The notes below the pieces were generated by a model. That model saw only the letters and a program-made list of their open reading frames with translations. It ran no database searches and was not told the DNA's origin. From Gammaproteobacteria bacterium (GTDB taxonomy: Bacteria; Pseudomonadota; Gammaproteobacteria; Coxiellales; Coxiellaceae), in contig JAPLRF010000072.1 of NCBI GenBank assembly GCA_026399315.1, positions 1 through 40,371 of the forward strand: a stretch of 40,371 nucleotides of DNA, read 5' to 3'. Of this stretch, positions 6,083 through 14,838 are shown one piece after another (the stretch's first letter is position 1; each line of letters begins with the position of its first letter). The position numbers were made by a program, and so were the translations under genes.

Positions 6083-7113
6083 TGTCACGGAAAAAACCAC
6101 AATCAGCAATGGCCGCGCTATTGGATTTTACAGAAGATCCTGTTTTGGAAAAAACAGGAATATCATCTATTGCAGATCTCTGGGAAACACAAGCAATTGA
6201 AACAACCCAAGCGAATATTATGAATTCCTACACGAAGGCATTTGTAGAGCAGGGTAATTTTTCGGCAGCCATTGAAAAAGAAAACAATGACAATAGACTA
6301 ATCACAATAGATCCAAATGATTGCGTTTTATGGCCATTTTCAGATAGACCCTCTGATGAATTAGGTGATATTGCTGCGTTGGCAGAATCATTAAAAGAAC
6401 ATGGGCAACAAGAACCTGTTTTAGTGAGGCAAAACAAACAACACAATCAATATCACTATGAAATTATTTTTGGTAATCGTCGGTGGCGTGCTGCGCAAAT
6501 AGCAGGAATAAAGTTGCTTGCTATTTGCAAAGACGTTAGTGATCAACAAGCCTCTTTGTGTCAAAAAGAAGAAAATGAAAATCGAAAAGAATTAAGTGAT
6601 TATGCTAGAGCAATCAGCTATCGTGCGCAAATTGATGGTGGTGTTTATAAAAATGAAGCGGAACTGAGTAAATTTTTGGGAATCAGCAAACAAGCACTCA
6701 GTGATTTGATGGCCTATTTGCGTGTTCCAGAATCATTACGTGAAGTTATTGGTAATTTCAAAAGTCTGTCAAAGAAAATGGTAACCAAATTGGCAGCACT
6801 TTCAAAAGACAAAGAAATTCTTGAGGTGTTGTTGCATTTAGCGCCAAAAATAAGCGATCAATCAATAACAACAACAACGCTCGATAAGAATATCCAAGCA
6901 TTCTTATCGCCTGGTATACGAAAAAGTAAATTAATTCAATCTTCATTTGAAAAAAGAAATTCATCCGGAGAATTAACATATAAAACAACACTGCAAGATA
7001 CAGGTGATATTTCACTTTTTATTCATCGTCGCGTTATTAATGCAGCGCAGATGGAAACACTTCATTTAAAATTCAATCATTTTTTAGAGCAGTTTTTACA
7101 GCAGGAGCATTGA
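6082..7113 (+). CDS. parB: Plasmid partition protein ParB (SopB-like)
   Basis: 343 residues; the start overlaps the parA stop (TAATG). Order: a variable N-terminus with an acidic/amphipathic segment (about 10-40) likely to contact ParA; the ParB/Srx-like domain with SLKEHGQQEPVLVR and IIFGNRRWRAAQIAG (about 110-150), the latter equivalent to the GERRxRA nucleotide-binding box; then KEENENRKELSDYARA and a helix-turn-helix ELSKFLGISKQALSDLMAYL (about 193-212). The C-terminus matches no dimer domain I recognise. Size, HTH and neighbouring HTH-ParA make this the cognate centromere-binding partner. Its site could be the 16-bp palindrome repeated four times in the origin region, but this is inferred from position only. 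Confidence 0.9.
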   Translation: MSRKKPQSAMAALLDFTEDPVLEKTGISSIADLWETQAIETTQANIMNSYTKAFVEQGNFSAAIEKENNDNRLITIDPNDCVLWPFSDRPSDELGDIAALAESLKEHGQQEPVLVRQNKQHNQYHYEIIFGNRRWRAAQIAGIKLLAICKDVSDQQASLCQKEENENRKELSDYARAISYRAQIDGGVYKNEAELSKFLGISKQALSDLMAYLRVPESLREVIGNFKSLSKKMVTKLAALSKDKEILEVLLHLAPKISDQSITTTTLDKNIQAFLSPGIRKSKLIQSSFEKRNSSGELTYKTTLQDTGDISLFIHRRVINAAQMETLHLKFNHFLEQFLQQEH

Positions 7114-7116
7114 TTC

Positions 7117-7938
7117 ATGCAGGACATTGCTATGGAAGCAGACATAGAAAAACCCTTTGAATTACCTCACATTCCGAATGACAAACGCATTATTCCGAAT
7201 GATATGATTCGCTCATCCCTTTTTACCATTGCCAATCACAACTGCCCTAGAACCTATTTGAAAAATCAAAAAGTCTGCTCCTTTCGCTCGACGGATATTG
7301 TCTATACGGGAGAGGAATTACGACAAGATGATGAGGATGTATGGTTACAATTGGTTTATATCGCAGCAGAGGCGCAAAAAAACGAGATAACATTTAAGCC
7401 CTATACTTTTCTGTCACAAATTGGTTGGCCACAACGCACACAATACCGAGATCGTTTAAAGGCATCCTTAACGCGTATGTCTGCAACGACATTAGAAATT
7501 TACAATCACCATTTTGAAAAAGGAATTGGATTTTCCTTAGTGCGAAAATTTGAATGGCATAACGATGATAAAAAAGAAAAGCAATTAATGCGTTGGCGGG
7601 TTTGGTTGGAGCCCGAAGTAATCCGATTGTTCAGTGATCTTGGGAAAATGTATTCTAAAATCCACTGGGAACAACGGAAAAAATTAAAACCTTTAGCAAA
7701 ATGGTTACATGCGTTTTATTCTTCCCACGCAGAACCCGAACCCATTCATTTATTGCGTTTAAAAGAATTATCAGGATCTAAAACAAAAAGTTTAAAACAC
7801 TTTAAAGAAATTGCGCGCGATGCATTTTTTGAACTGGTCCAAATTCGATTTCTTAATCCGGATGTCTGTATTGATGAAAGATTCTTTGTGACAGTTTCTC
7901 GTGTAAAGGAAGCATACAAACAGGTGCACTATGGATGA
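7117..7938 (+). CDS. trfA: TrfA-like plasmid replication initiator
   Basis: 273 residues. The motif GEELRQDDEDVWLQLVYIA (about 68-86) is diagnostic of the IncP TrfA family, followed by a conserved winged-helix region (SQIGWPQRTQYRDRLKASLTRMSA) and a second basic one (EQRKKLKPLAKWLHAFY). TrfA binds 17-bp iterons and loads DnaB at the origin; the matching iterons with 22-bp period are at 4645-4728. It starts three bases after parB with a moderate CAGGAG site. It overlaps the next gene by eight bases. Slightly shorter than the 285-residue form of RK2 TrfA. The placement of an initiator within a par operon is unusual for IncP plasmids; Coxiella-type plasmids may offer a parallel. Confidence 0.85.
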   Translation: MQDIAMEADIEKPFELPHIPNDKRIIPNDMIRSSLFTIANHNCPRTYLKNQKVCSFRSTDIVYTGEELRQDDEDVWLQLVYIAAEAQKNEITFKPYTFLSQIGWPQRTQYRDRLKASLTRMSATTLEIYNHHFEKGIGFSLVRKFEWHNDDKKEKQLMRWRVWLEPEVIRLFSDLGKMYSKIHWEQRKKLKPLAKWLHAFYSSHAEPEPIHLLRLKELSGSKTKSLKHFKEIARDAFFELVQIRFLNPDVCIDERFFVTVSRVKEAYKQVHYG

Positions 7939-8845
7939 AATACCGTTAAGAACATCGATTTCGATGGGGCTAGATGCAATATTTTCTGCGACCACTAAAA
8001 GCAGAGATCTTCCTCAAAATAAATCTGTTGAAAATAATAATCATATTTCTCAGATTTTAATATCGCAAATTCAGCCATCGCCTTTCCAAGCGCGAAAATT
8101 ATTTTCTGATTCAGCTATTGCAGAATTAGCAACCAGTATTTCACATCATGGTTTATTACAACCGATCATTTTGCGAAAAATAAATGAATTACAGTATGAA
8201 TTATTGGCAGGTGAACGTCGATTGCGCGCAATGCAAAAACTGCATAATTTAAGCATTTCTGCGATTGTTTGTTCAGTTGATAATGCTACTGCAATGGCGT
8301 TTGGCTTGATTGAAAACATACAACGTGAGAATTTGAACGCCATTGAAGAGGCGGCAGCCTTTGAACGCCTTTTGTTTGAATTTAAAATTTCGCATGACAC
8401 ATTGGCTGAAAAAATGGGGAAATCACGTTCTCACATTACCAATCTTCTACGCTTAAATAAATTGCCAATTGAAATTAAAAATTATTTAATTCAAGAAAAA
8501 ATTTCAATGGGACATGCACGTGCAATTTTGGCCTTACCTGAAAACGAACAAATTAAAGCAGTTGAATTGATTGTTTATCGTGGCTTGTCTGTTCGTCAGA
8601 CAGAAGAATGGGTTAAAAATTTTATTGAAAATGGCAATGTCCAGAGTGAAAAAAGCAACTTTCTTATTAGCGAAAAATTAAAAACCGACACCTTGGCCTG
8701 GAGTGAAAAATTACAAAAAAAGTACTCAGCTGATATTAAAATTGCATTTACAAAACAGGGCAGGGCGCGTTTACAGCTAGAAGTGAAATCACTTGATGAG
8801 CTGTCGGAGTTAATTAATATAATGATGATGGATAATTCATGCTAA
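7931..8845 (+). CDS. parB: Chromosomal-type ParB/Spo0J partition protein (second ParB)
   Basis: 304 residues with the full Spo0J architecture: N-terminal SMGLDAIFSA, resembling the GLGRGLDALL start of chromosomal ParBs; ParB/Srx domain (ISQIQPSPFQARKLFS … HGLLQPIILR … ELLAGERRLRAMQ); ENIQRENLNAIEEAAAF; helix-turn-helix LAEKMGKSRSHITNLLRL; LPENEQIKAVELIVYRGLSVRQTEEWVK; and a C-terminal dimer domain ending KSLDELSELINIM. Such proteins bind parS and clamp DNA using CTP; GERRLRA is the nucleotide box. A parS-like site is at 3015-3030. There is no second ParA, so it either shares the upstream one or the chromosomal one. It overlaps trfA (ATGGATGA). ATG 7964 is a possible internal start but would remove the conserved N-terminus. 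Confidence 0.92.
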   Translation: MDEIPLRTSISMGLDAIFSATTKSRDLPQNKSVENNNHISQILISQIQPSPFQARKLFSDSAIAELATSISHHGLLQPIILRKINELQYELLAGERRLRAMQKLHNLSISAIVCSVDNATAMAFGLIENIQRENLNAIEEAAAFERLLFEFKISHDTLAEKMGKSRSHITNLLRLNKLPIEIKNYLIQEKISMGHARAILALPENEQIKAVELIVYRGLSVRQTEEWVKNFIENGNVQSEKSNFLISEKLKTDTLAWSEKLQKKYSADIKIAFTKQGRARLQLEVKSLDELSELINIMMMDNSC

Positions 8846-8867
8846 TAATAAATCTTGTAAATTCATA

Positions 8868-8886
8868 ACACTTATATATTAAGTGT
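8868..8886. promoter_or_regulatory. Inverted repeat upstream of ppsA
   Basis: ACACTTA (8868-8874) and TAAGTGT (8880-8886) form a perfect inverted repeat around TATAT, in the only non-coding gap (86 bp) before the ppsA-hyp-hyd genes. It overlaps plausible but weak -10 sequences, so it could be an operator for the operon. The palindrome does not match the FNR box TTGATnnnnATCAA. Confidence 0.35.
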
Positions 8887-8931
8887 ATAGTCATTGAATT
8901 AGAGCTGTTAGAAATAAAGGAAAAATCGCTG

Positions 8932-11280
8932 ATGAAATGGATTTTAAATTTCAATGAAATTGATTTAACTTATTTACCTCAAGTAGGCGGAAAGAACGCC
9001 TCTCTTGGAGAAATGATCGCAAAACTTTCAACCCTCGGTATCCATGTCCCTAAAGGATTTGCAACCGTGTCTGAGGCTTATCGAGAATTTCTTAAAGCCA
9101 ATAAAATTGATAAAGAAATTGATGAGTTGCTAAAAAATCTCGATCCAGATGACCTTGTCAAACTTAAAAAAATCAGCGGCGACATTCGAAAACTTATTTT
9201 AAATGCGCCATTTTCTAAAACATTTGAATCAGAAGTAGCGGAAGCTTTTCAACAATTAAATTTAAATCCCAATCAAACTGTTGCTGTGCGGTCATCTGCA
9301 ACGGCTGAGGATTTGCTTACTGCTTCATTTGCAGGGCAACAAGAAAGTTATTTGAATGTGTCTGGCATTGATAATATTTTAATTTCCATTAAACGTGTTT
9401 ATGCATCGCTATTTACTGAGCGTGCCATTTCTTATCGTTTTTTCAATCATTTCGATCATCAAAAAGTCGCTATTTCTGCTGGAATTCAACAAATGATTCG
9501 AAGTGATTGCGGATCAAGCGGGGTCATTTTTACAATTGATACAGAATCCGGCTTTGACCAAGTTGTTTTTATTTCCGCATCCTATGGTTTGGGAGAAATG
9601 GTTGTGCAAGGCAATGTGAATCCGGATGAATTTTATGTGCACAAACCCACACTTAAAACAGGAAAAGATTCTATCATAAGCAGAAAATGTGGTTCAAAAA
9701 AAGTAAAAATGATTTATGCCGAATCACAAGATTACCCTGTTCAAATGATTGAGACAAATAAAAATGAACAGCAGCAATTTTGTCTCAGTGATCATGATGT
9801 TTTAGAATTAGCCCGATATGCATTGATAATAGAAAATCATTACGGCAAAGCAATGGATATTGAATGGGCAAAAGATGGAATAGATAATGCACTTTATATT
9901 ATTCAAGCAAGACCAGAAACAGTAAAAATGCAGGAAAATAAAAATATAATTGAGCAATATCACATATTGAAAAAGGAAAAGCCCATTATTATGGGGCGTA
10001 GCATCGGTCAAAAAATAGGGCAAGGTGCCGCTCGGAAAATTTTAGATCTTACAAAAATGCACGAGTTCCAACAAGGTGAAATTTTGGTTGCAGACACGAC
10101 GAATCCCGATTGGGAGCCCATCATGAAACGTGCCGCTGCTATTGTAACAAATCATGGCGGTAGAACATGTCATGCAGCAATCGTTGCACGTGAAATGGGA
10201 ATTCCTGCAGTTGTAGGCTGTACCAATGCAACGGATATATTAAGCGATGGAGAAGAAATCACAGTTTCATGCGCAGAAGGTGAAACAGGTTATGTCTATC
10301 CAGGATTACTTAATTATAACGTTGAAAAGACTGAAATAGAAAATCTGGGAAAAATCCCTGTGAAACTCTGTTTGAATTTAGCAAATCCAGAGCAGGCTTT
10401 CGGCTATCAATTTTTACCCAACGATGGCATTGGATTGGCTCGATTGGAATTTATTATTGGCAGTATGATTGGCATTCATCCCAATGCAGTTTTACATCCT
10501 GAAATGTTGAGTGAAAAAATTCAAGCTGAAATAAACGAAAAAACAGCTGCGTATGAAAGTCCAGTTGAATTTTATATTGAAAAATTAGCTGAAGGCATTG
10601 CCACTATATCAGCAGCATTTTATCCGAAACCGGTAATTGTTCGTTTTTCAGATTTTAAATCAAATGAATATGCAAATTTAATGGGGGGTGATTTTTTCGA
10701 ACCGGCGGAAGAAAATCCAATGATAGGGTACCGCGGCGGTTCTCGTTATATTTCAGGTAATTTCCAAGAATGCTTTAAATTAGAATGTGAAGCTATTAAA
10801 CGCGTACGAGAAAAAAAGGGACTGATTAATACCCAGGTGATGTTTCCTTTTGTTCGCACCGTCGATGAAATTAAAAAATTAATTTCAGTTACAAAGAAAA
10901 ATGGGTTAGAGCGTGGCGTTAATGAACTGAAAATTTATATGATGTGCGAAATTCCATCGAATGCCCTATTGGCCGAATCATTTTTAGCGCATGTAGATGG
11001 TTATTCTATTGGTTCAAATGATCTAACCCAATTAACACTGGGCTTGGATCGCGATTCCGAACTGGTGGCAGATTTATTTGATGAAAGAAATGAAGCAGTT
11101 AAAATACTATTACATCAAATTATTAGCACGTGCAAAAAATTAAAAAAATATATTGGCATTTGTGGTCAAGGCCCCTCTGATCATCCTGATTTGGCGCAAT
11201 GGTTGATGCAAGAAGGGATTGAAAGTCTCTCATTGAGCCCTGATTCGATTGTGCGTACATGGCAGATGTTGGGAAAATAA
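8932..11280 (+). CDS. ppsA: Phosphoenolpyruvate synthase
   Basis: 782 residues (E. coli PpsA 792). Converts pyruvate + ATP + water to PEP + AMP + phosphate, permitting gluconeogenesis from C3 compounds. The N-terminal ATP-grasp domain starts MKWILNFNEIDLTYLPQVGGKNASLGEM and includes VAVRSSATAEDL. The swivelling phosphohistidine domain has GGRTCHAAIVARE with catalytic His414; the C-terminal PEP/pyruvate barrel has YSIGSNDLTQLTLGLDRDS and the catalytic Cys744 in ICGQGPSDHPD. An AAGGA ribosome site lies ten bases before the ATG. The next gene, hypA, starts 30 bp downstream with no terminator, so PEP synthase seems to lead the hydrogenase operon. AMP is one product, and an AMP phosphorylase lies further downstream. 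Confidence 0.95.
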   Translation: MKWILNFNEIDLTYLPQVGGKNASLGEMIAKLSTLGIHVPKGFATVSEAYREFLKANKIDKEIDELLKNLDPDDLVKLKKISGDIRKLILNAPFSKTFESEVAEAFQQLNLNPNQTVAVRSSATAEDLLTASFAGQQESYLNVSGIDNILISIKRVYASLFTERAISYRFFNHFDHQKVAISAGIQQMIRSDCGSSGVIFTIDTESGFDQVVFISASYGLGEMVVQGNVNPDEFYVHKPTLKTGKDSIISRKCGSKKVKMIYAESQDYPVQMIETNKNEQQQFCLSDHDVLELARYALIIENHYGKAMDIEWAKDGIDNALYIIQARPETVKMQENKNIIEQYHILKKEKPIIMGRSIGQKIGQGAARKILDLTKMHEFQQGEILVADTTNPDWEPIMKRAAAIVTNHGGRTCHAAIVAREMGIPAVVGCTNATDILSDGEEITVSCAEGETGYVYPGLLNYNVEKTEIENLGKIPVKLCLNLANPEQAFGYQFLPNDGIGLARLEFIIGSMIGIHPNAVLHPEMLSEKIQAEINEKTAAYESPVEFYIEKLAEGIATISAAFYPKPVIVRFSDFKSNEYANLMGGDFFEPAEENPMIGYRGGSRYISGNFQECFKLECEAIKRVREKKGLINTQVMFPFVRTVDEIKKLISVTKKNGLERGVNELKIYMMCEIPSNALLAESFLAHVDGYSIGSNDLTQLTLGLDRDSELVADLFDERNEAVKILLHQIISTCKKLKKYIGICGQGPSDHPDLAQWLMQEGIESLSLSPDSIVRTWQMLGK

Positions 11281-11310
11281 CGCCGTCATCATCGTTAAGA
11301 GCACGTATAT

Positions 11311-11643
11311 ATGCACGAATTGACTATTTGTCTTCAGTTAATAAAACTCATTGAAAAAAAATCCAAAAAACAGCGCATTAAAAAAATTTGGATTGCAGTA
11401 GGTGAATTGACCGGAATTGACCCTCATGCGCTACAGTTTAGTTTTCCGATTGCAGCGTCACATAGCATTGCAAAAGAAGCTGTTTTAGAAATCATATCAA
11501 TCTCAGGTCAATCTTATTGTAATATTTGCAAAATAAATAACATGATTAAAAGACTTTTTGATCCTTGTGAAAAATGTGGATTATTTGATTTTAAAATAAC
11601 TCAAGGAAAAGAATTACGTATTGTAAAAATGGAGATAGCATAA
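11311..11643 (+). CDS. hypA: Hydrogenase nickel-incorporation protein HypA
   Basis: 110 residues, the normal size. HypA, with HypB, delivers nickel to the hydrogenase large subunit. It starts MHE, the nickel-binding N-terminus (His2, Glu3), then ICLQLIKLIE, and carries the zinc site as two CxxC pairs (CNIC around residue 70 and CEKC around residue 90). The stop overlaps the hypB start (TAATG), so translation is coupled. Confidence 0.93.
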   Translation: MHELTICLQLIKLIEKKSKKQRIKKIWIAVGELTGIDPHALQFSFPIAASHSIAKEAVLEIISISGQSYCNICKINNMIKRLFDPCEKCGLFDFKITQGKELRIVKMEIA

Positions 11644-12377
11644 TGTGTGGATTTTGTGGCTGTAGTGAATTAGAAGATGTCGAACATGAACATGAACATG
11701 AAAATGAACATGAACATGAACACAACCATCGCATTATTGAAATTGAAAAAGATATTTTGACTGAAAACCAACATTTTGCAGATCAAAATCGGCATTATTT
11801 TGAGAAAAACAAGATACTGACTTTAAATTTTGTATCAAGCCCAGGCTCTGGAAAAACATCATTGTTAATTGAAACGATACAAATGTTGAAAAATAAATAT
11901 GACATTACTGTGATTGAAGGTGATCAGCAGACGGATCTTGATGCTAAACGTATTGCAGAAACGGGCGTTTCGGTTTTACAAATCAATACGGGGAAAGCAT
12001 GTCATTTGGATGCGCATCGTATCAGTCACGCACTCACTGAAATATCACTTCAAAAAAAATGTTTTTTATTCATCGAAAACGTTGGGAATTTAGTTTGCCC
12101 AGCATTATTTGATTTAGGTGAGGCTGCAAAAATAGTTATTTTATCAGTTACTGAAGGCGATGATAAACCGCTGAAATATCCGTATATGTTTGATCAATCT
12201 CAATTATTGATTATTAATAAAATTGATTTGTTACCCTATGTTTCTTTTAATATTGACAGGTGCATTGAAAATGCCAAACGCATTAATCCTAGGATTAAAA
12301 TATTAAAAACATCAGCAACAACAGGCGAAGGAATCTCGGAATGGTGTAACTGGCTACAAAATAAATTAATGGATTAA
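11643..12377 (+). CDS. hypB: Hydrogenase nickel-incorporation GTPase HypB
   Basis: 244 residues. The N-terminal MCGFCGCSE carries the high-affinity nickel Cys motif, followed by a His/Glu stretch (EHEHEHENEHEHEHEHNH-like, about residues 14-31) that probably stores nickel. The GTPase domain has the P-loop SSPGSGKTS, VIEGDQQTDLDA, the metal-site segment INTGKACHLDAH, and NKIDLLPY for guanine recognition. It provides GTP-dependent nickel delivery with HypA. Its His-rich repeat DNA is mildly repetitive (GAACAT units). Confidence 0.95.
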   Translation: MCGFCGCSELEDVEHEHEHENEHEHEHNHRIIEIEKDILTENQHFADQNRHYFEKNKILTLNFVSSPGSGKTSLLIETIQMLKNKYDITVIEGDQQTDLDAKRIAETGVSVLQINTGKACHLDAHRISHALTEISLQKKCFLFIENVGNLVCPALFDLGEAAKIVILSVTEGDDKPLKYPYMFDQSQLLIINKIDLLPYVSFNIDRCIENAKRINPRIKILKTSATTGEGISEWCNWLQNKLMD

Positions 12378-12379
12378 AA

Positions 12380-14617
12380 ATGAAGCGTGTGCAAATTACA
12401 GTACAAGGACAAGTACAAGGCGTTGGATTTCGACCTCACATTTATCAAATTGCCACTCAATTGGGATTGACCGGTTTTGTTAATAATCATGAATCTGGTG
12501 TATATATTGAAATTCAGGGCTGCTTACTCGATGAATTTTTTAAAAAATTGCATGTTAATTTGCCGGCTTTAGCAGAAATAGAAAAATTGTCAAAAACAAC
12601 AATCCCCCCTGAAAAAGACGAAAAAATTTTTAAAATTAAAGAAAGTAATGTTGCAAGCGGAGTAGCAAAAATTCCACCTGATACGGCGATTTGTAATACG
12701 TGTTTAGTTGAATTATTTGATTCCCAAAGTCGATATTATCTCTATCCTTTTATCAACTGCACACAATGTGGGCCGCGATATAGTATTACACATCAACTAC
12801 CCTATGATCGCGATAAAACAAGCATGAATTTATTTCCCATGTGCGATCTTTGTTGCAAAGATTATGAAAACCCACATGATAGACATTATCATGCGCAGCC
12901 AATCGCATGTGAAAATTGTGGCCCACAGTTAAGTTGTAGCCTAAATAAAATTGCTGAGGATATTAGCGCTGGAAAAATAATTGCCATTAAAGGCTTAGGA
13001 GGATATCAACTTATTTGTGATGGAAAAAATCCCGATACAATTAGGCGGCTTCGAGAAAACAAAAAACGTTTCTCGAAACCATTTGCATTAATGGCACTTA
13101 ATATTAGAAGCGCAAAAGAAATAGTAAAATGTTCTCTCGACGATGAAAAATTATTAGCCAATCGGGAAAGAAGCATTGTCATTCTACCTAAAAAATACAC
13201 GCTATTGTCAGATGAAATAGCGCCTAATTTAAATTCTTTTGGCATTATGCTACCTTATACACCAATACATTATTTATTATTCCATCAATTATTAGGAACA
13301 CCTTCTGATTCAAATTGGATAAACAAAACATGCCATTTCTTTTTAATTGTAACCAGCGCCAATATGAGTGAATGTCCATTAATTATTGACGATCAAGAAG
13401 CAAAAGAGAAGTTGTCATCTATCGCAGATGTTATAGTGAGTTATAATCGTGAGATTATTGTGCGTGTCGATGATTCTATAATATTACCGATTAGTAATAA
13501 ACCTGCTTATATTCGTAGAGCACGGTCCTTTGCGCCGCGTGCAATTGCGCTACCTTATGATATTCCGCCTACGTTGGCATTAGGTGGTCATTTAAAAAAT
13601 ACTGTTTGTGTAACGCGGGGACGTGAAGCGTTTGTATCACAACATATCGGTGATTTAAATAATAGCGAGACCATTAGATTTTATCGAGAAAGTATCAGAC
13701 ACCTTTTGAAATTAATAAACATAAAACCAGAATGTATTGCACACGACTACCATCCCGATTTTTATTCAACTCAATTTTCTGCTGAATTTAATTGCGCTGT
13801 TTTTCCAATTCAACATCATCATGCGCATTTGGCTGCGTGTGCAGCTGAATATAACGTGAAAAATGATGCCATTGGCATTGCATTAGATGGCTTTGGATTG
13901 GGTGATAATTTTGAAAATTGGGGTGGTGAATTAATCCATTATAAAAAAAGTCATTACAATAGACTCGGATCTTTGAAGCCATTAATGCAACCTGGTGGTG
14001 ATCGAGCAGTCAAGGAGCCTTGGCGGATGGCTGCCAGCATTTTATTTGAATTAAAGAAATCAGCGGAAATTAAAAAACGCTTTTCAAAATATCCACACTC
14101 AAGATTAATAACAGAATTATTATCAAAAAATATTCACTCACCGTTGAGCAGCAGTTGTGGACGATTATTTGATGCAGCCAGTGCATTACTGGGAATTTGT
14201 GAAATATCATCTTATGAAGCTGAAGCAGCAATGACACTCGAAAGCAGAGTAACCAAGCCTTCTGTTTTGAATTCAGGTTGGTCAATTGTTTCAAATCAAT
14301 TAAATATGCTGCCTTTATTTGAAGTGTTGTGTGAACTCAAACCCGAAGAAGGTGCTAATCTTTTTCATGGCACATTGGCATCAGCGATTGTAGAATGGAT
14401 TGCAAATAATGCAAAAGAACATAATTTAAATCATGTTCTTTTGGCTGGTGGTTGTTTTTCAAATAAAGTGCTGAGTGAAAGTATTATTATGCAATTAGAA
14501 GAATTGCAATTGACGCCACTATATCCAAGACAATGTCCTCCAAACGATGGTGGTCTTAGCCTAGGACAAGCATGGATTGCCGGCAATAGAATGATGGAGA
14601 ATAATATATGTGTTTAG
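12380..14617 (+). CDS. hypF: Carbamoyltransferase HypF
   Basis: 745 residues, full length. HypF makes the carbamoyl adenylate from which the CN ligands of the Fe centre derive, transferring it to HypE. Domains in order: acylphosphatase-like (QGVGFRPH, Arg18; residues 1-90), the four-CxxC zinc region with exact family spacing (Cys105, 108, 127, 130, 155, 158, 177, 180), YrdC-like domain (about 190-375, GLGGYQLICDG, KRFSKPFALM, RRARSFAPR) and Kae1-like domain (about 390-735, HHHAHLAACAAEY, DGFGLGDNFENWGGE, GGCFSNKVL). All metal ligands look intact. It overlaps hypC by ten bases. Confidence 0.96.
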   Translation: MKRVQITVQGQVQGVGFRPHIYQIATQLGLTGFVNNHESGVYIEIQGCLLDEFFKKLHVNLPALAEIEKLSKTTIPPEKDEKIFKIKESNVASGVAKIPPDTAICNTCLVELFDSQSRYYLYPFINCTQCGPRYSITHQLPYDRDKTSMNLFPMCDLCCKDYENPHDRHYHAQPIACENCGPQLSCSLNKIAEDISAGKIIAIKGLGGYQLICDGKNPDTIRRLRENKKRFSKPFALMALNIRSAKEIVKCSLDDEKLLANRERSIVILPKKYTLLSDEIAPNLNSFGIMLPYTPIHYLLFHQLLGTPSDSNWINKTCHFFLIVTSANMSECPLIIDDQEAKEKLSSIADVIVSYNREIIVRVDDSIILPISNKPAYIRRARSFAPRAIALPYDIPPTLALGGHLKNTVCVTRGREAFVSQHIGDLNNSETIRFYRESIRHLLKLINIKPECIAHDYHPDFYSTQFSAEFNCAVFPIQHHHAHLAACAAEYNVKNDAIGIALDGFGLGDNFENWGGELIHYKKSHYNRLGSLKPLMQPGGDRAVKEPWRMAASILFELKKSAEIKKRFSKYPHSRLITELLSKNIHSPLSSSCGRLFDAASALLGICEISSYEAEAAMTLESRVTKPSVLNSGWSIVSNQLNMLPLFEVLCELKPEEGANLFHGTLASAIVEWIANNAKEHNLNHVLLAGGCFSNKVLSESIIMQLEELQLTPLYPRQCPPNDGGLSLGQAWIAGNRMMENNICV

Positions 14618-14838
14618 CCATGCCAGCAGAAATCATTCAAAAAAAAATTAACAATAGGGCTATTGTTAATTTAGGTGGTATCGAAAAAGAAATTTCCACT
14701 GCTTTAATAGATGACGTAAAAGTGGGTGATTATGTTGTTATTCACGTAGGTTATGCCTTAACCATATTAGATGAAATTGAAGCTAAAAAGACATTGGCGC
14801 TATTTTCAGAAATGCAAAAATTGGATTTACGTAAATGA
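14608..14838 (+). CDS. hypC: Hydrogenase assembly chaperone HypC
   Basis: 76 residues, typical of HypC/HybG. Begins MCLAMPAEI, in which Cys2 is the conserved residue that holds the Fe(CN)2CO unit and contacts the large-subunit precursor. The rest is the small OB-like barrel (GGIEKEIS, VGDYVVIHVGYAL) and a charged tail. The start lies within the end of hypF and the stop overlaps hypD (ATGA), the usual arrangement. Works with HypD. Confidence 0.95.
   Translation: MCLAMPAEIIQKKINNRAIVNLGGIEKEISTALIDDVKVGDYVVIHVGYALTILDEIEAKKTLALFSEMQKLDLRK

Noticed and set aside
11690..11730. Short tandem GAACAT repeats, considered as a CRISPR or regulatory repeat
   Set aside because: They encode the His/Glu nickel-storage tract of HypB. 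No CRISPR-type repeat-spacer pattern was found anywhere in the window.
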